Shown: one piece after another, positions 1-9,193 of the stretch
Numbering within the stretch: position 1 is the stretch's first letter
How the letters are laid out: every line of letters starts with the position of its first letter
Assembly: GCF_009650605.1 (NCBI RefSeq)
Contig: NZ_WAJT01000002.1
Span: forward strand, 558,001 to 622,000
DNA from: Labrenzia sp. CE80
GTDB lineage: Bacteria; Pseudomonadota; Alphaproteobacteria; Rhizobiales; Stappiaceae
Direction of reading: 5' to 3'
Length of the DNA: 64,000 bases
Notes under the pieces: model-generated
Told to the model about the DNA's origin: nothing
Databases searched by the model: none
Seen by the model: the letters and a program-made list of their open reading frames with translations, nothing else
Program-made: the position numbers and the translations under genes

Positions 1-1113
1 CGGCTGACGTTTGAAGCCGTAGATGCGGATACGCTCAAGGTTTCAACTGAGGAACCGACGACCATCTTGCCCTCAATCCTCGCGGAGTGGGCTTTCCCGG
101 TTTATTTGAAAACTGACGAAGCACCTATTTTCACCGGCCCCTTTGCAGTGACAGATTTTCAGGCGGGGTCGCAAATCAACATGACACCGAACACCTACTA
201 TGAAGGCGCAGAAAAACGGCCTGACGTCGTGCTGCGCCGAATTTCTGACGGGCAGTCACTTGCCTTGGCGTTTGCCTCCGGCGAGTTGGATCTTGCCTTC
301 AATTTGCCCGTGGAATCTCTATCCATGTTCGACGGCGCGCACGGCGAGGCGGTCAAGTCCTTTCCAGTTGCCTATCAGTACATGATGTGGATGAACACGC
401 GGCATCCGGCGCTCGAAGATGTGCGTGTCCGCAAAGCCATCGATCTGGCAGTCAGCCGCGACGATCTGGTCGCAGCAGCGCGAGCCGGGAAGCCGGCAAC
501 TGGTGCATTTGCAAGCAGCTACCCCTTTGCGGCGAGTGGTCCGCTCAAACAGGATCTCGAAGCTGCAAGTGCGCTGCTTGACGAAGCAGGCTGGATGAAA
601 GGCACTGATGGTGTGCGTTCCAAGGACGGCAAGCGCCTTGAACTTGTGCTCTGGGCCTATCCTCAGCGTCCGGACCTTGTCACCTTTCAACCGGTTATCC
701 GTGCGGCGCTTGCCGATCTCGGCGTCAGCGTGACCACCCAGGTTACGGAAAGCCCCAGTCAGGTGGCCGGTGAAGGCGGTTTCGACCTGTTCCTTTGGGC
801 GCAGCATACCGCACCAGCGGGTGACCCTGGCCTGTTCCTGTCGCTCTTTTTTGAAACGGACGCCGCGCGTAATTATTCCGGCTGGTCGAATCCGGATTAC
901 GACGCCTTGATTGCGGAGCTTCGCGCTGAAGGCGATCCCGAGGTGCGAATTGCGCTCGCTCATAAAGCACAGGAGATGATTGGCGAGCATGCGCCGGTGT
1001 CGTTCCTGGTGACGCCTGAATGGCACGTTGGTGTTTCCAAGCGCGTCGCTGGCTACAAACCGTGGGGGTCGGATTATTACGTCCTGCGTCCTGATTTCAT
1101 GCTGACGCAATAA
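1..1113 (+). CDS. ABC transporter substrate-binding protein, family 5 (peptide/nickel type), 5'-truncated by window edge
   Basis: The reading frame is open from base 1, so the gene begins before the window and the signal peptide is not seen. The visible part carries the C-terminal two thirds of a family-5 extracytoplasmic solute receptor. Seen: the GPF...Y..G pattern (FTGPFAVTDFQAGSQ followed by NTYYEG), the RKAIDLAVSRDDL segment typical of the domain-III hinge, and a C-terminal AHKAQEMIGEHAPVSFLV stretch. Such proteins bind oligopeptides, nickel-chelates, opines or glycosides in the periplasm. It is followed after 20 bases by two cognate permease genes. The substrate cannot be read from the sequence. 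The iron-uptake operon downstream is on the other strand and may be unrelated. Confidence 0.9.
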   Translation, partial: RLTFEAVDADTLKVSTEEPTTILPSILAEWAFPVYLKTDEAPIFTGPFAVTDFQAGSQINMTPNTYYEGAEKRPDVVLRRISDGQSLALAFASGELDLAFNLPVESLSMFDGAHGEAVKSFPVAYQYMMWMNTRHPALEDVRVRKAIDLAVSRDDLVAAARAGKPATGAFASSYPFAASGPLKQDLEAASALLDEAGWMKGTDGVRSKDGKRLELVLWAYPQRPDLVTFQPVIRAALADLGVSVTTQVTESPSQVAGEGGFDLFLWAQHTAPAGDPGLFLSLFFETDAARNYSGWSNPDYDALIAELRAEGDPEVRIALAHKAQEMIGEHAPVSFLVTPEWHVGVSKRVAGYKPWGSDYYVLRPDFMLTQ

Positions 1114-1133
1114 CAACCTAAAAGGCATCCCTG

Positions 1134-2096
1134 ATGAAGTGGCTCACGGCATCACGATATGTGGTCCTGCCGGTTGCGTCTGTCGGCGCTTCCTGGATTG
1201 CGGTGGTTGCCGTGAGCTTCTTGCTGATCCGGCTGATCCCTGGTGACCCGGTTGAGATTTTCATCAACCATATGAATGTTCGCACGACCGATGAGCTTAT
1301 TGCGGCCTACCGCGCTGAATGGGGGCTCGACCGAAGTTTGGTTGTGCAATTTGCGATCTGGCTTGAAGGCTTTGTGAGCCTTGACTGGGGGAAATCATTT
1401 GTCACGGGCCAGGCCGTCACGGCTGAACTCTTTCCGCGTGCCGGCTGGTCGGCTGCCATCGGCTTCTCTGGAATGGCAAGCGCTATTCTTATTGGATACG
1501 GACTTGGCTTTCTGGCAGCGTTGAAGCCAGCTGGCGTTGCCGCCTGCCTTTCGCGCCTGTTCGCGATTGGCGGTCAGGCACTTCCCGCCTTTGCTGTTGG
1601 ACTGATTGTCTTGTGGGTTCTCGCCGCCGAGCTTCAATGGATACGGCCCTTCTCGGGCGGTGTCGTGGAACGTCTCCTCTTGCCGATTGCACTGGTTGCC
1701 TTCTTTTCAATAGGCAGCGTATCTCGCCTGGTCTTGGTCGGTTTCTGTGAAGTGCTCAACGCCCCTTACATGCGCACGGCACTGGCAAAAGGGCTCGGTC
1801 GTGGCGAGGCACTCTGGCGGCATGGCCGGCGCCATGCGGTCATCGTGTTGCTCGCCGGAATTGCACCTGATTTGGCCTGGGTCATTGGCGGAACAGCAGT
1901 GGCCGAGATTGTTTTTGGCGTGCCGGGATTGTCGGAACGCATCGTTGCTGCGGTGGCCGAGCGCGACTATCCGGTGCTTCAGCCTTATATAGCGCTGGTC
2001 GCTATATGGCTGGTGGTCGGACTGCGCTTGACCGCGATCCTTCGACGATCTCTCGATCCGCGTATCGATCTCAGCTTGGAGGTCGGTCATCGCTGA
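1134..2096 (+). CDS. ABC transporter permease, DppB/OppB family
   Basis: A 320-residue inner-membrane permease with about six hydrophobic segments and the cytoplasmic EAA-type loop near residues 205-225 (PYMRTALAKGLGRGEALWRH), which docks to the ATPase. The N-terminal RLIPGDPVEIF motif is typical of the OppB/DppB half of peptide/nickel importers. The ATG at 1134 is preceded by AAAAGG with about 7 bases spacing. It lies between the binding-protein gene and the second permease, so it forms the first half of the transmembrane channel. Confidence 0.92.
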   Translation: MKWLTASRYVVLPVASVGASWIAVVAVSFLLIRLIPGDPVEIFINHMNVRTTDELIAAYRAEWGLDRSLVVQFAIWLEGFVSLDWGKSFVTGQAVTAELFPRAGWSAAIGFSGMASAILIGYGLGFLAALKPAGVAACLSRLFAIGGQALPAFAVGLIVLWVLAAELQWIRPFSGGVVERLLLPIALVAFFSIGSVSRLVLVGFCEVLNAPYMRTALAKGLGRGEALWRHGRRHAVIVLLAGIAPDLAWVIGGTAVAEIVFGVPGLSERIVAAVAERDYPVLQPYIALVAIWLVVGLRLTAILRRSLDPRIDLSLEVGHR

Positions 2097-2106
2097 CTTC
2101 TGCACC

Positions 2107-2874
2107 TTGTCCCTGCGCGGCTTTATGCTGTTCGTGCTGGCGCTCATCGCCATCGGTTTTTTCTGGCAACCGCATGACCCACACGCCATCGATCTGAGCC
2201 AGTCGCTTCAAGCGCCTTCATGGGATCATTGGCTTGGGACCGACCATTTAGGCCGGGACCTGGCGTCCAGACTGATTGTGGGCGCTCAAAGTTCCGTATT
2301 CGCGATCGCAATAGTCCTCGTTTCGAGCTTTGGGATCGGAGTCGTGGCCGGCGCTGCTATCGCGATCGGTCCGTGGAGCGTCTCAGCCACCCTGCGCTGG
2401 TTGGCAGAGACTGTTCTGACGGTCCCGACATTTGTTCTTGCTTTGCTGCTTGCAGCTTTGTTTGGAGCCGGCTTGATGTCGATTGCGGCTGCCCTGATCG
2501 TCGTTACCTGGGCTCCCTATGCCTTGAGCCTTGCCGCACTCTTCGACCGGCTGCGGGGAGAGCAGTATTGGCAGGCCAGTCTCGCGTTGGGGGCTGGACT
2601 GCCTGGCGCGCTTCACCGGCACATGCTTCCGAACACGCTGCCTGTCCTTGGCGCGCTTGCGGGAGCAGATGCCGGACGGGCTGTGATCCTTGTTGCGTCT
2701 CTTGGGTTTTTGGGACTGTCCGCCGACACCGGGCATCCCGAATGGGGCGCGATGATCCACGAGTACCGGATGTTCCTCTTCTCAGAACCACGGCTTGTTC
2801 TTGCACCGGTTTGCGCCACAACCGTCTTAGCGTTCCTCCTGAACCGGGCACTCGACAGGAATATAAATGTTTGA
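2107..2874 (+). CDS. ABC transporter permease, DppC/OppC family
   Basis: A 255-residue permease of the DppC type. The hallmark HWLGTDHLGRDLASRLIVGAQSS segment (here in two parts around residues 40-60) and a C-terminal GFLGLSADTGHPEWGAMI motif are both present. The best start I see is TTG at 2107, ten bases after the previous stop. No good Shine-Dalgarno precedes it, so translation is probably coupled to the upstream permease; ATG 2125 is an alternative. The EAA loop (YWQASLALGAGLPGALHRH) is intact. At 255 residues it is shorter than the usual 280-300, mainly at the N-terminus. Confidence 0.88.
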   Translation: MSLRGFMLFVLALIAIGFFWQPHDPHAIDLSQSLQAPSWDHWLGTDHLGRDLASRLIVGAQSSVFAIAIVLVSSFGIGVVAGAAIAIGPWSVSATLRWLAETVLTVPTFVLALLLAALFGAGLMSIAAALIVVTWAPYALSLAALFDRLRGEQYWQASLALGAGLPGALHRHMLPNTLPVLGALAGADAGRAVILVASLGFLGLSADTGHPEWGAMIHEYRMFLFSEPRLVLAPVCATTVLAFLLNRALDRNINV

Positions 2875-2911
2875 AGTGAGGGCGCCAGAACGTATCGGCC
2901 CGCTCTTTTGA
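2867..2911 (+). pseudogene. 14-codon remnant where an ATPase gene would be expected
   Basis: An ATG at 2867 overlaps the last codons of the permease and has AGGA six bases upstream, the arrangement expected for the next gene of the operon. It reads MFEVRAPERIGPLF and stops at 2909-2911. The first residues (M-F-E-V-R) resemble how DppD-type ATPases begin. No Walker A motif follows in any frame. I infer, weakly, that the ATPase gene has been lost here; the ORF could also be meaningless. Confidence 0.3.
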
Positions 2912-3322
2912 CCAGTATCGTGGCCTGTCGAGGGGCAAGACTGAGCCCCCTGCTTTCAGGGCAAAAGCGTATTTCTCGAAAGACACCTTATGGAGCGGAG
3001 TAAGGGAAGTTCATCGCTCCTGCGTCCTCTGCACAGAGCCGGTAGTACTGACACCACCCCTGTGCAGCTGGACGGAAACGCGACAAACCTGCCTTTCTTG
3101 GCAGCTGTACCAACGGCAGCTTTCGGGCAGACAGAAGCGATTGAGATTTGGCAGATGTTGTCCTGCAGAGAGGTCGTGACCGTTGCACCCACAAGGTCAG
3201 TCAACATGGCTGACGTGGGGTCTCAGGTGAAGCGTACCTTGTGCGAAACGCACTGGTCTCGTAGGCACGTTTCCCTTGAAATTCCCAGATTAGATCACTT
3301 GGAATGGGCGATAGAGATCATC
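2912..3322. other. Gene-free stretch between the ABC remnant and the siderophore operon
   Basis: About 410 bases. Short open frames exist on both strands (for example 2990-3388 plus and 2956-3207 minus) but none resembles a known family or has a convincing ribosome site. Nothing recognisable as an insertion sequence end or direct repeat was seen. Confidence 0.5.
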
Positions 3323-3733
3323 CTAGGTCCAGTTACTGGCATGGCGGACCGCATCTTGCTCGTTGTCGGTTATGTAAATTGGGAATGAGAAAAGCTTGGA
3401 AGCAACCTTCTCAACGCGCTCATGAAGGATTTCACGCATGACTGGATCCTGAACGATGTATGCATATCCCTTCACGTACTCGTTCAGGTCTTTTCGGACG
3501 CGTTTCAGCCATATATGCGCATTGCGATCATCTTCCTTAGGCTCTTCATCTGGCAGATGGCTGGCCACTTTCCAGATGATTGTAAACGGCTCTTTGCGGG
3601 CAAGCAGAAGATCAATTGTCTCCGTCAGGCGAGTTACACGATCTTTCTCATCAACTTCGGGAAAGCGGACCTTGGCGATAGGCCAGTCGGACAAGTCAGC
3701 AAGCCCCAAGTCCTCTACGATCTGGAATGTCAT
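3323..3733 (-). CDS. Conserved-looking hypothetical protein, possible STAS/SpoIIAA-like fold
   Basis: 136 residues, last gene of the minus-strand iron operon. Its ATG overlaps the stop of the MFS gene by four bases (ATGA), which argues strongly for real, coupled translation. The protein is soluble, with no signal peptide or membrane segment. The order helix-rich middle, then GYAYIVQDPVMREILHERV, then KLFSFPIYITDNEQDAVRHASNW resembles small STAS/SpoIIAA-like proteins that end in a short A-x-x-W helix. That likeness is my inference and is weak. Its place suggests a cytosolic role linked to siderophore uptake, for example in iron release or regulation. Confidence 0.7.
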   Translation of the reverse strand: MTFQIVEDLGLADLSDWPIAKVRFPEVDEKDRVTRLTETIDLLLARKEPFTIIWKVASHLPDEEPKEDDRNAHIWLKRVRKDLNEYVKGYAYIVQDPVMREILHERVEKVASKLFSFPIYITDNEQDAVRHASNWT

Positions 3734-4959
3734 TCTTCATCTTTCTTGTTGAAGTAAATCAAGAGGAGGACGAAGGCCCCGGTCATGATTGAGAAATACA
3801 ACGGCCAGCCGATCGCTTGCGCCAACTGAGCGCTGGCGAGCATCGCGAGTGCTGCCGTAAAACGCCCCATTCCAAAGTAAGCGGCATAGTCGGTAACTGG
3901 CTGGGACCCACGTGCCCAACCCAGAATTTTTGCGGCGTACACAATAAATATGCCGCTGACGCTGCCGCCAATCACGACGGCACCAAGCAGTGCAGCAGAC
4001 TGAGAGCCGCTATTCACCCCGGTCAGCATGAAAATGATCGAGACAAAACTGATGCCGCCAAACACAAGGAGTGCACATCGATGACCGAATTTGTTGATGA
4101 GAGGAATTGAAACAACCGAAGCGACAATCATGCCGACCGGGCCAAGGGTTCCGACCAGCCAGCCAATTTTCTCCAATGGCACTCCAAGGGAGACCAACAT
4201 CAGACGGTTGACGCCGGATATCGGAAAAATGATTGTCGACACTGCGATGAGGAGCAACAATCGTCTACGACCCGTTTGATCAGAGAACAGACGCCGAAGG
4301 CTCGCCCTGCTCTGTGTCCGGGGTTTTTGGCCGTCTGGGAATTTCAAAAATGCGAAGGGAAAGACGATCAATGTAAGCAAGCAAGCCAGAATAAGAAACG
4401 ATGTTTCCCGTCCCCAAGTTTCGAAGCGGGCAACCAGAAGGCCGCCTCCGATCATTGAACCGAAGGCCAACCCTGCCATCTTGGTTCCTGCCGCCCAGCC
4501 TCTCGATCTTGTCTCGACAGTCTCGACGGCAATGCCATCAAGTGCCAGATCCATGGTCGCCATCGCAATCGCGGCACCAAACCCCAAAACGATCAGCGCG
4601 CCATATGCATTCCCTGGGACCATCGCGATCCCAACGACTGCGAGGACTGTCATCGCCTGCATTGACATGACCCATCCTGTGCTGTGAGTCATGAATGGCA
4701 ATTTCCATCGATCCACCAAAGGTGCCCAGAGGAACGCAAGTCCGAAGGGCATGTAGAACGCGTAGGCCCACCCTGCTTGGCCAGGACCCCACCCGGAGGA
4801 CATGATAATCGCCGGGAGGCCGCCCTGTATGAGCCCTAGAACTGCACCAAATCCAATGTACAGCACGCAAAGTGCGATAAGAAGGAAGGGTTGATTGACA
4901 CTCCCGCTGCCACTCATTCTTTGAGGGTTTGCGGCGGTTTCTCCAGCATCTTGGAACAT
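3730..4959 (-). CDS. MFS permease, RhtX/FptX-like siderophore transporter
   Basis: 409 residues with about twelve hydrophobic segments. The N-terminal LIQGGLPAIIMSSGW and FGLAFLWAPLVDRWK motifs are characteristic of the RhtX/FptX family. Members move ferri-siderophores (rhizobactin 1021, pyochelin) across the inner membrane as single proteins, replacing an ABC importer. The start at 4959 has GGTGA about 7 bases upstream; an internal ATG fifteen codons later is possible. It lies 7 bases after the TonB receptor gene and overlaps the 136-residue gene, so outer- and inner-membrane steps are co-transcribed. The exact siderophore is not deducible. Confidence 0.85.
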   Translation of the reverse strand: MFQDAGETAANPQRMSGSGSVNQPFLLIALCVLYIGFGAVLGLIQGGLPAIIMSSGWGPGQAGWAYAFYMPFGLAFLWAPLVDRWKLPFMTHSTGWVMSMQAMTVLAVVGIAMVPGNAYGALIVLGFGAAIAMATMDLALDGIAVETVETRSRGWAAGTKMAGLAFGSMIGGGLLVARFETWGRETSFLILACLLTLIVFPFAFLKFPDGQKPRTQSRASLRRLFSDQTGRRRLLLLIAVSTIIFPISGVNRLMLVSLGVPLEKIGWLVGTLGPVGMIVASVVSIPLINKFGHRCALLVFGGISFVSIIFMLTGVNSGSQSAALLGAVVIGGSVSGIFIVYAAKILGWARGSQPVTDYAAYFGMGRFTAALAMLASAQLAQAIGWPLYFSIMTGAFVLLLIYFNKKDEE

Positions 4960-4966
4960 GTTTGGG

Positions 4967-7429
4967 TCACCATTTCCGTGTAAATTTCAAGGAAAAGGTT
5001 CGTGCGTTGCCATAGTTGCAGAAGTTGTTGTTTAGGCACGTGACGTACTCTTCGTCGAGTAGATTGGATACGTTGAAGTTGAGGCTGGAGCCTTCCCATC
5101 CCGATCCGACTCTCGCGAGATCGTAGTGAGCCATGGCGTCGACAAGCGTATAGCCGGGAACTTCGATCCGAGTGCCGTCGGTCAGAAAACCTCCAGTGGA
5201 CTCGCCGACGTAGCGCACGCCACCGCCAACAGTTAGGTTCGCGAGAATGCCTTCGGCAAATGTGTAGTCAGTCCAGAATGAAGCCGTTGAATCGGGTGTG
5301 CCCACCGGGCTGTAGCCAACCGCATAGCCAGATCCCGATTCCAGTTCCGCATCTATCAATCCGACAGCGGCGATAACGTTCCACCGTTCTAGGGGCTGGA
5401 ATTTGGCCTCAAATTCAATGCCGCGCGAATGGGTCGTGCCATTCTGATAGCTCTGGTTGAGCTGGTCGCGGGTAATTGTATTGTCTTGTTTGATGTCATA
5501 CACCGCGACCGTAAACAAACCGGGCATGAAGCTCGGCTCGTACTTGACACCGACCTCGTACTGCCGCGCGGTTAACGGCTCAAATGCGAGATTTGTTTGC
5601 GCATCCGTTCCGGTAACTGGCAGAAACGATGACGACCAGCTGCCATAGACCGATGCTCCGTTGTCGAAGCTGTAGACCGCACCCAGTTTTCCACTGACGG
5701 CCATGTCCTGAACGGTTGAAGTCGTGTCGGTTAACCGATTACGCGTTGTCGTATCAACATAGTCGTATCTCAAGCCGCCCCAAAGACTGATGGGCCCGAA
5801 ATCCACTTTCTCCTGAACATACAATCCAAGTTGTTTTTGCTTTTGATGTTGATCAATATACGGGTTTGGGCTCGAGATCGCCTGACTATAGTCAGGATCA
5901 AGGTAGTCAATCGATGGGCCTGCGCCAAATTGCGCCTGATAGTCCCAGTCGATCGCCTGAAAGCTAAGTCCGACCAAAAGCGTGTGATCAAATGCTCCAG
6001 TAGAAAATTCACCCAGCATGTTGGAGTCGAACGAACCACCAACAACATCTTCCTGTGTGTCCCAAACGTATCGAGAAATTGTCGTGCCGGACAAGCCGCT
6101 GGTTGAGACAGCAGCAGTATCTACACCAAGGTCAATGATGTTTGCCTTTGCCCGGAACGCCCATACGTCGTTAAGCTGATGGGTCAGATCGGTGGTCAAC
6201 AGAAGCTGTTTTCGCTCAAATGAATCGTAGTCCGGGGCACCTTCGTAAAAGTCTTCTGGAATGTCAGGATACCCCGGATTGTCCCAAAGTGTCCCCACCG
6301 TGGGCAGAACACCGTAGTAGCCCCCTTCTGGATCGTAGGTGTAGGAGAGGGCAACATTGAGCTCTGTTTCGTCCGAAGGTTGCCAATTTAAAGAAGGAGC
6401 GAGGAACAGTCTCTGCTCTTCGGTATATTCCACCTGCGTGTCCGCATCCTTGAAATTCCCGATCATGCGATAGGCAAGCGTGTCGCTTTGCGGAACAGGG
6501 CCAGTGAAATCGAAAGCTGCTTCTTTCCGATTAAAGCTTCCGTAGGTTAGCGACACCTCATTTTGCTGCTCCCGCTGCGGGCGCTTGGTGACGACGTTCA
6601 CCATCCCGCCAGCTTGGGTGCCTCCATACACTGATGAAGACGGGCCTTTGAGCAACTCGACGCGCTCGATAGAGCTTATGTCGGTCTGTGGGGTGGCATA
6701 GCTAGGCGCCCTAAGGAAGGGCAGGCCGTCCGTGTAAAGAATGGATTCACCTGGCGCGCCGAAGCCGCGCATGTACGGCATGTCATAGCGGGTCGCAGAT
6801 CCACGAACTTCCGCAGCAACGCCCGAACTATAACGAAGCGCCTGAACCACACTCTTTGCATTCTGCGCTTCGACCTGGTCAGCACTGACGACAGAAACGG
6901 AACTTGGGACCTTGGCGAGTGGTGTGTCGATCTTGCTGGCGGTCGCGCTTTGGGTTGCGATGTAGCCGTCGACGGGCCCATAGGCAGATTCAGTGTTCAC
7001 AACGATCTGGTTCAGTTCCGTTCCCTGAACCTTTAACGCCGTTGAATCCGCACCAGGCACGACCAAGGACATGGACGTCCCGGAGGTAAAACGATAGCTG
7101 ATCCCTGTTCCGGCCAGCAATCGCGTCATTGCTTGTTGTGGTGTATAGGAGCCGTTGACTGCGGAACTGCGGAGCCCTGCAATTGACGCGGTGTCGTAAA
7201 AAACACGAATGCCCGCGCGACCTGCAAATAGCAAAATTGCCTGGTTCAGATCCTGAGCAGGAATAGCATACGACAGGTCTCGTGCTATCGCAGCATTCTC
7301 GGTTTGTGAGAACGCGGTGCTGCCCGAAGATAGCAGCGCTAGGCAGATTGCGATTGAACTAACCGTCGCACGAAAATTACCAACTGATTGCTCCGTGGAG
7401 CTTCTACCTACAATCCGCAACAACGGCAT
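4967..7429 (-). CDS. TonB-dependent siderophore receptor with STN signalling domain (FecA/FoxA-like transducer)
   Basis: 820 residues. Order seen: signal peptide (about 1-41, ending near STAFS), secretin/TonB N-terminal (STN) domain about 51-118 (LSYAIPAQDLNQAILLFAGRAG), a plug domain about 170-275 (PSSVSVVSADQV; VELLKGPSSSVYGG), then a 22-strand-type barrel ending in the usual aromatic-terminated strand (SLKFTRKW, last residue Trp). The STN domain marks it as a transducer that contacts the FecR-type protein encoded just upstream, so ferri-siderophore binding should switch on the ECF sigma factor. ANLTVGGGVRYVGES and the DEEYVTCLNNNFCNYG region match siderophore receptors of the FhuA/FoxA group. 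Confidence 0.93.
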   Translation of the reverse strand: MPLLRIVGRSSTEQSVGNFRATVSSIAICLALLSSGSTAFSQTENAAIARDLSYAIPAQDLNQAILLFAGRAGIRVFYDTASIAGLRSSAVNGSYTPQQAMTRLLAGTGISYRFTSGTSMSLVVPGADSTALKVQGTELNQIVVNTESAYGPVDGYIATQSATASKIDTPLAKVPSSVSVVSADQVEAQNAKSVVQALRYSSGVAAEVRGSATRYDMPYMRGFGAPGESILYTDGLPFLRAPSYATPQTDISSIERVELLKGPSSSVYGGTQAGGMVNVVTKRPQREQQNEVSLTYGSFNRKEAAFDFTGPVPQSDTLAYRMIGNFKDADTQVEYTEEQRLFLAPSLNWQPSDETELNVALSYTYDPEGGYYGVLPTVGTLWDNPGYPDIPEDFYEGAPDYDSFERKQLLLTTDLTHQLNDVWAFRAKANIIDLGVDTAAVSTSGLSGTTISRYVWDTQEDVVGGSFDSNMLGEFSTGAFDHTLLVGLSFQAIDWDYQAQFGAGPSIDYLDPDYSQAISSPNPYIDQHQKQKQLGLYVQEKVDFGPISLWGGLRYDYVDTTTRNRLTDTTSTVQDMAVSGKLGAVYSFDNGASVYGSWSSSFLPVTGTDAQTNLAFEPLTARQYEVGVKYEPSFMPGLFTVAVYDIKQDNTITRDQLNQSYQNGTTHSRGIEFEAKFQPLERWNVIAAVGLIDAELESGSGYAVGYSPVGTPDSTASFWTDYTFAEGILANLTVGGGVRYVGESTGGFLTDGTRIEVPGYTLVDAMAHYDLARVGSGWEGSSLNFNVSNLLDEEYVTCLNNNFCNYGNARTFSLKFTRKW

Positions 7430-7564
7430 GTTTCTCGTCCTTCCAGGCTTTCATTGGCCAGGGATCAAACTGACCTTTGAAAATAAGACGAAAAAACTCA
7501 TGTTTTCCGGTAAGAAAAAATAGAAATAAAAATAATTAAGTAAAAACAATAATTTGTATGGTTG

Positions 7565-8584
7565 TCAGTACAGGACGGAAACAACTGGTGGAATTGAGAT
7601 GACACCCAGGTTCAACTCTCCCGCGATACGGTCCACAGCATTGTCTATGTCGTTCGCATCGAACACACCACTTACGTGGAGCTCCGCCATACGGTTGCTT
7701 CGGATCACAATTTTACCGCGCCGGTAGCGGTTGATCTCCTCAACCACTTCCTTCAGCCTGCGGTCATTGAAGATAAGCAACCCTTTGCGCCAGGCCATGG
7801 CGAACTTGTCCGTCTCCTCGCGAACATCTGAAAACCCTTGGCCGGTTCGATAGGTTAGAGCTTCCCCTTCCGAGAGCTGCAAAGAGGCTCCCTGCTGTTC
7901 TTCGACAAGGATGTTATGCTCCGTGACAAGCATCTCAACCTCTACCTCGTCAAAATCCACCATGAACTCTGTGCCAAGCGCTGTCATCGTTAGGGTTCCC
8001 GCGTTGACCGAGAACGGACGCACCTCCGTCGTGTCATCTTGCGGAGCTACAATAAAATAGGCCTTTCCCGAAAGCAGCCGTACCTGCCTAGACATGGTGC
8101 TGTAGTCGACTGCAATTGCACCGCCGGATGCCAGATCAACCTGACTGCCGTCGGGAAGAACAACCGTTCTCATCGCACCCGTTTCAGCCCTGTAGTCGGC
8201 TTGGAGCGCAATTATGGGATCGCCAACCCAAAAAGAAATCGCGCCGTATGCAATGAACATCATCAGCGACGCTGTCAGTGCAAATCGGGTGAAACCGTTA
8301 TCCAGCTTTGAAAAAAGGGCTTTAGGAGTGCCGAAGGCTCGAACTGATCGCTTATTTGGCGCGGCATCACCTTCAGCAACAAGATCCTCTCTCGTCAGCC
8401 GTCCGAAATCCGCCCAAGCCTGGCTTGCACGGTCGAAGGCTTCCTCATACAGAGGACCTTGGGAGATCCAGTCTTCGAAAGCCGCGTGATCGCCTTCTGA
8501 GGCATCTTGAGCCCCGAGGCGGACAACCCAATCGGCAGCCTCTGCCTCAAGCGCATCTCTATGCGTCGTCATTTCTGCCCTCAT
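7565..8584 (-). CDS. FecR-family anti-sigma/sigma regulator
   Basis: 339 residues from the start chosen here. An N-terminal DUF4880 segment (EAADWVVRLGAQDASEGD ... FEDWISQGPLYEEAFDRA) binds the sigma factor. One membrane helix follows (near residues 90-112), then the periplasmic FecR domain (VVLPDGSQVDLASGGAI; LLSGKAYFIV; TALGTEFMVDF) and a C-terminal STN-like segment. ATG 8584 has AGAGG four bases upstream, and ATG 8572 has GAGGG five bases upstream. A longer frame from 8626 adds 14 unlikely residues. It sits between the sigma factor and receptor genes and should relay the receptor's signal across the inner membrane. Confidence 0.9.
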   Translation of the reverse strand: MRAEMTTHRDALEAEAADWVVRLGAQDASEGDHAAFEDWISQGPLYEEAFDRASQAWADFGRLTREDLVAEGDAAPNKRSVRAFGTPKALFSKLDNGFTRFALTASLMMFIAYGAISFWVGDPIIALQADYRAETGAMRTVVLPDGSQVDLASGGAIAVDYSTMSRQVRLLSGKAYFIVAPQDDTTEVRPFSVNAGTLTMTALGTEFMVDFDEVEVEMLVTEHNILVEEQQGASLQLSEGEALTYRTGQGFSDVREETDKFAMAWRKGLLIFNDRRLKEVVEEINRYRRGKIVIRSNRMAELHVSGVFDANDIDNAVDRIAGELNLGVISIPPVVSVLY

Positions 8585-8674
8585 AGAACCTCTACAAACC
8601 AAGCGAAGACGACAAGTGAACGTCACGAATAAGACGAAGGCGCACGCGCATTTCGGTAAAAGACATTTGGGGCA

Positions 8675-9193
8675 TCATTGCGTTCTGCTCCGGTCTCGCA
8701 GATTTGTCGTTACGTGCAGCAGGGCACGAGCCAGATGCTTTTGAACAGAACTCTCGGAAATATTCAGTTTCGCGGCGACTTCGCGGTAGCTCAGTCCGTC
8801 GACCCGATTCAATATAAAAATGTCGCGAGTTCTTGGGGGGAGACCATCTAAGGACGCTGCAAGCTGCGTAAGGCGCTCACGTCCTACAGTGATTTCTTCT
8901 TGATCGGGCGCGTCGTCCGCCACCTCAGCCAGGACATCCATCCCAGGCAAATCGGTCTGCCGTCGCGCCCGTTGCCGGATGGTATCTACCGCCAAATTGT
9001 GTGCGGTTCGGTAAAGGTAGGAGCGTATATTGAGAATGTCCGCCGAGTCGGAGGTGCTTCGCTCGGCATAGCGTACGAACGTTTCTTGCGTGAGATCCGC
9101 AGCCAACTCAGGATCACGCAATTTGCTCGTCAGATAGGCCTGTAGTTCTCTTTGGTAGGATATGTAAAGAGCTTTTAGTGCGCTGTCGGTCAA
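8675..9193 (-). CDS. RNA polymerase ECF sigma factor, FecI-like
   Basis: 172 residues. Sigma region 2 is visible at about 8-75 (AYLTSKLRDPELAADLTQETFVR, then IRSYLYRTAHNLAVD), and region 4 with its helix-turn-helix at about 110-165 (LDGLPPRTRDIFILNRVDG; SYREVAAKLNISESSVQKHL). This is the FecI/PvdS group that drives siderophore receptor operons. The only good start is TTG at 9193. It is the first gene of the operon; the FecR-type gene starts 90 bases after its stop. No Iron-Rhodo-box was seen in front of it. Confidence 0.92.
   Translation of the reverse strand: MTDSALKALYISYQRELQAYLTSKLRDPELAADLTQETFVRYAERSTSDSADILNIRSYLYRTAHNLAVDTIRQRARRQTDLPGMDVLAEVADDAPDQEEITVGRERLTQLAASLDGLPPRTRDIFILNRVDGLSYREVAAKLNISESSVQKHLARALLHVTTNLRDRSRTQ

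Noticed and set aside
319..1128. A 269-residue open frame on the minus strand
   Set aside because: It lies opposite the substrate-binding protein gene, is rich in Arg/His and has no family features; it is a shadow of the GC-rich coding strand. The same holds for long antisense frames at 43839-45008, 50185-51348, 38310-39320 and 53498-54169.
2990..3388. Open frame of 132 codons on the plus strand
   Set aside because: No known motif, no ribosome site, and it runs into the 3' part of the minus-strand gene at 3323-3733. I left the region as gene-free.
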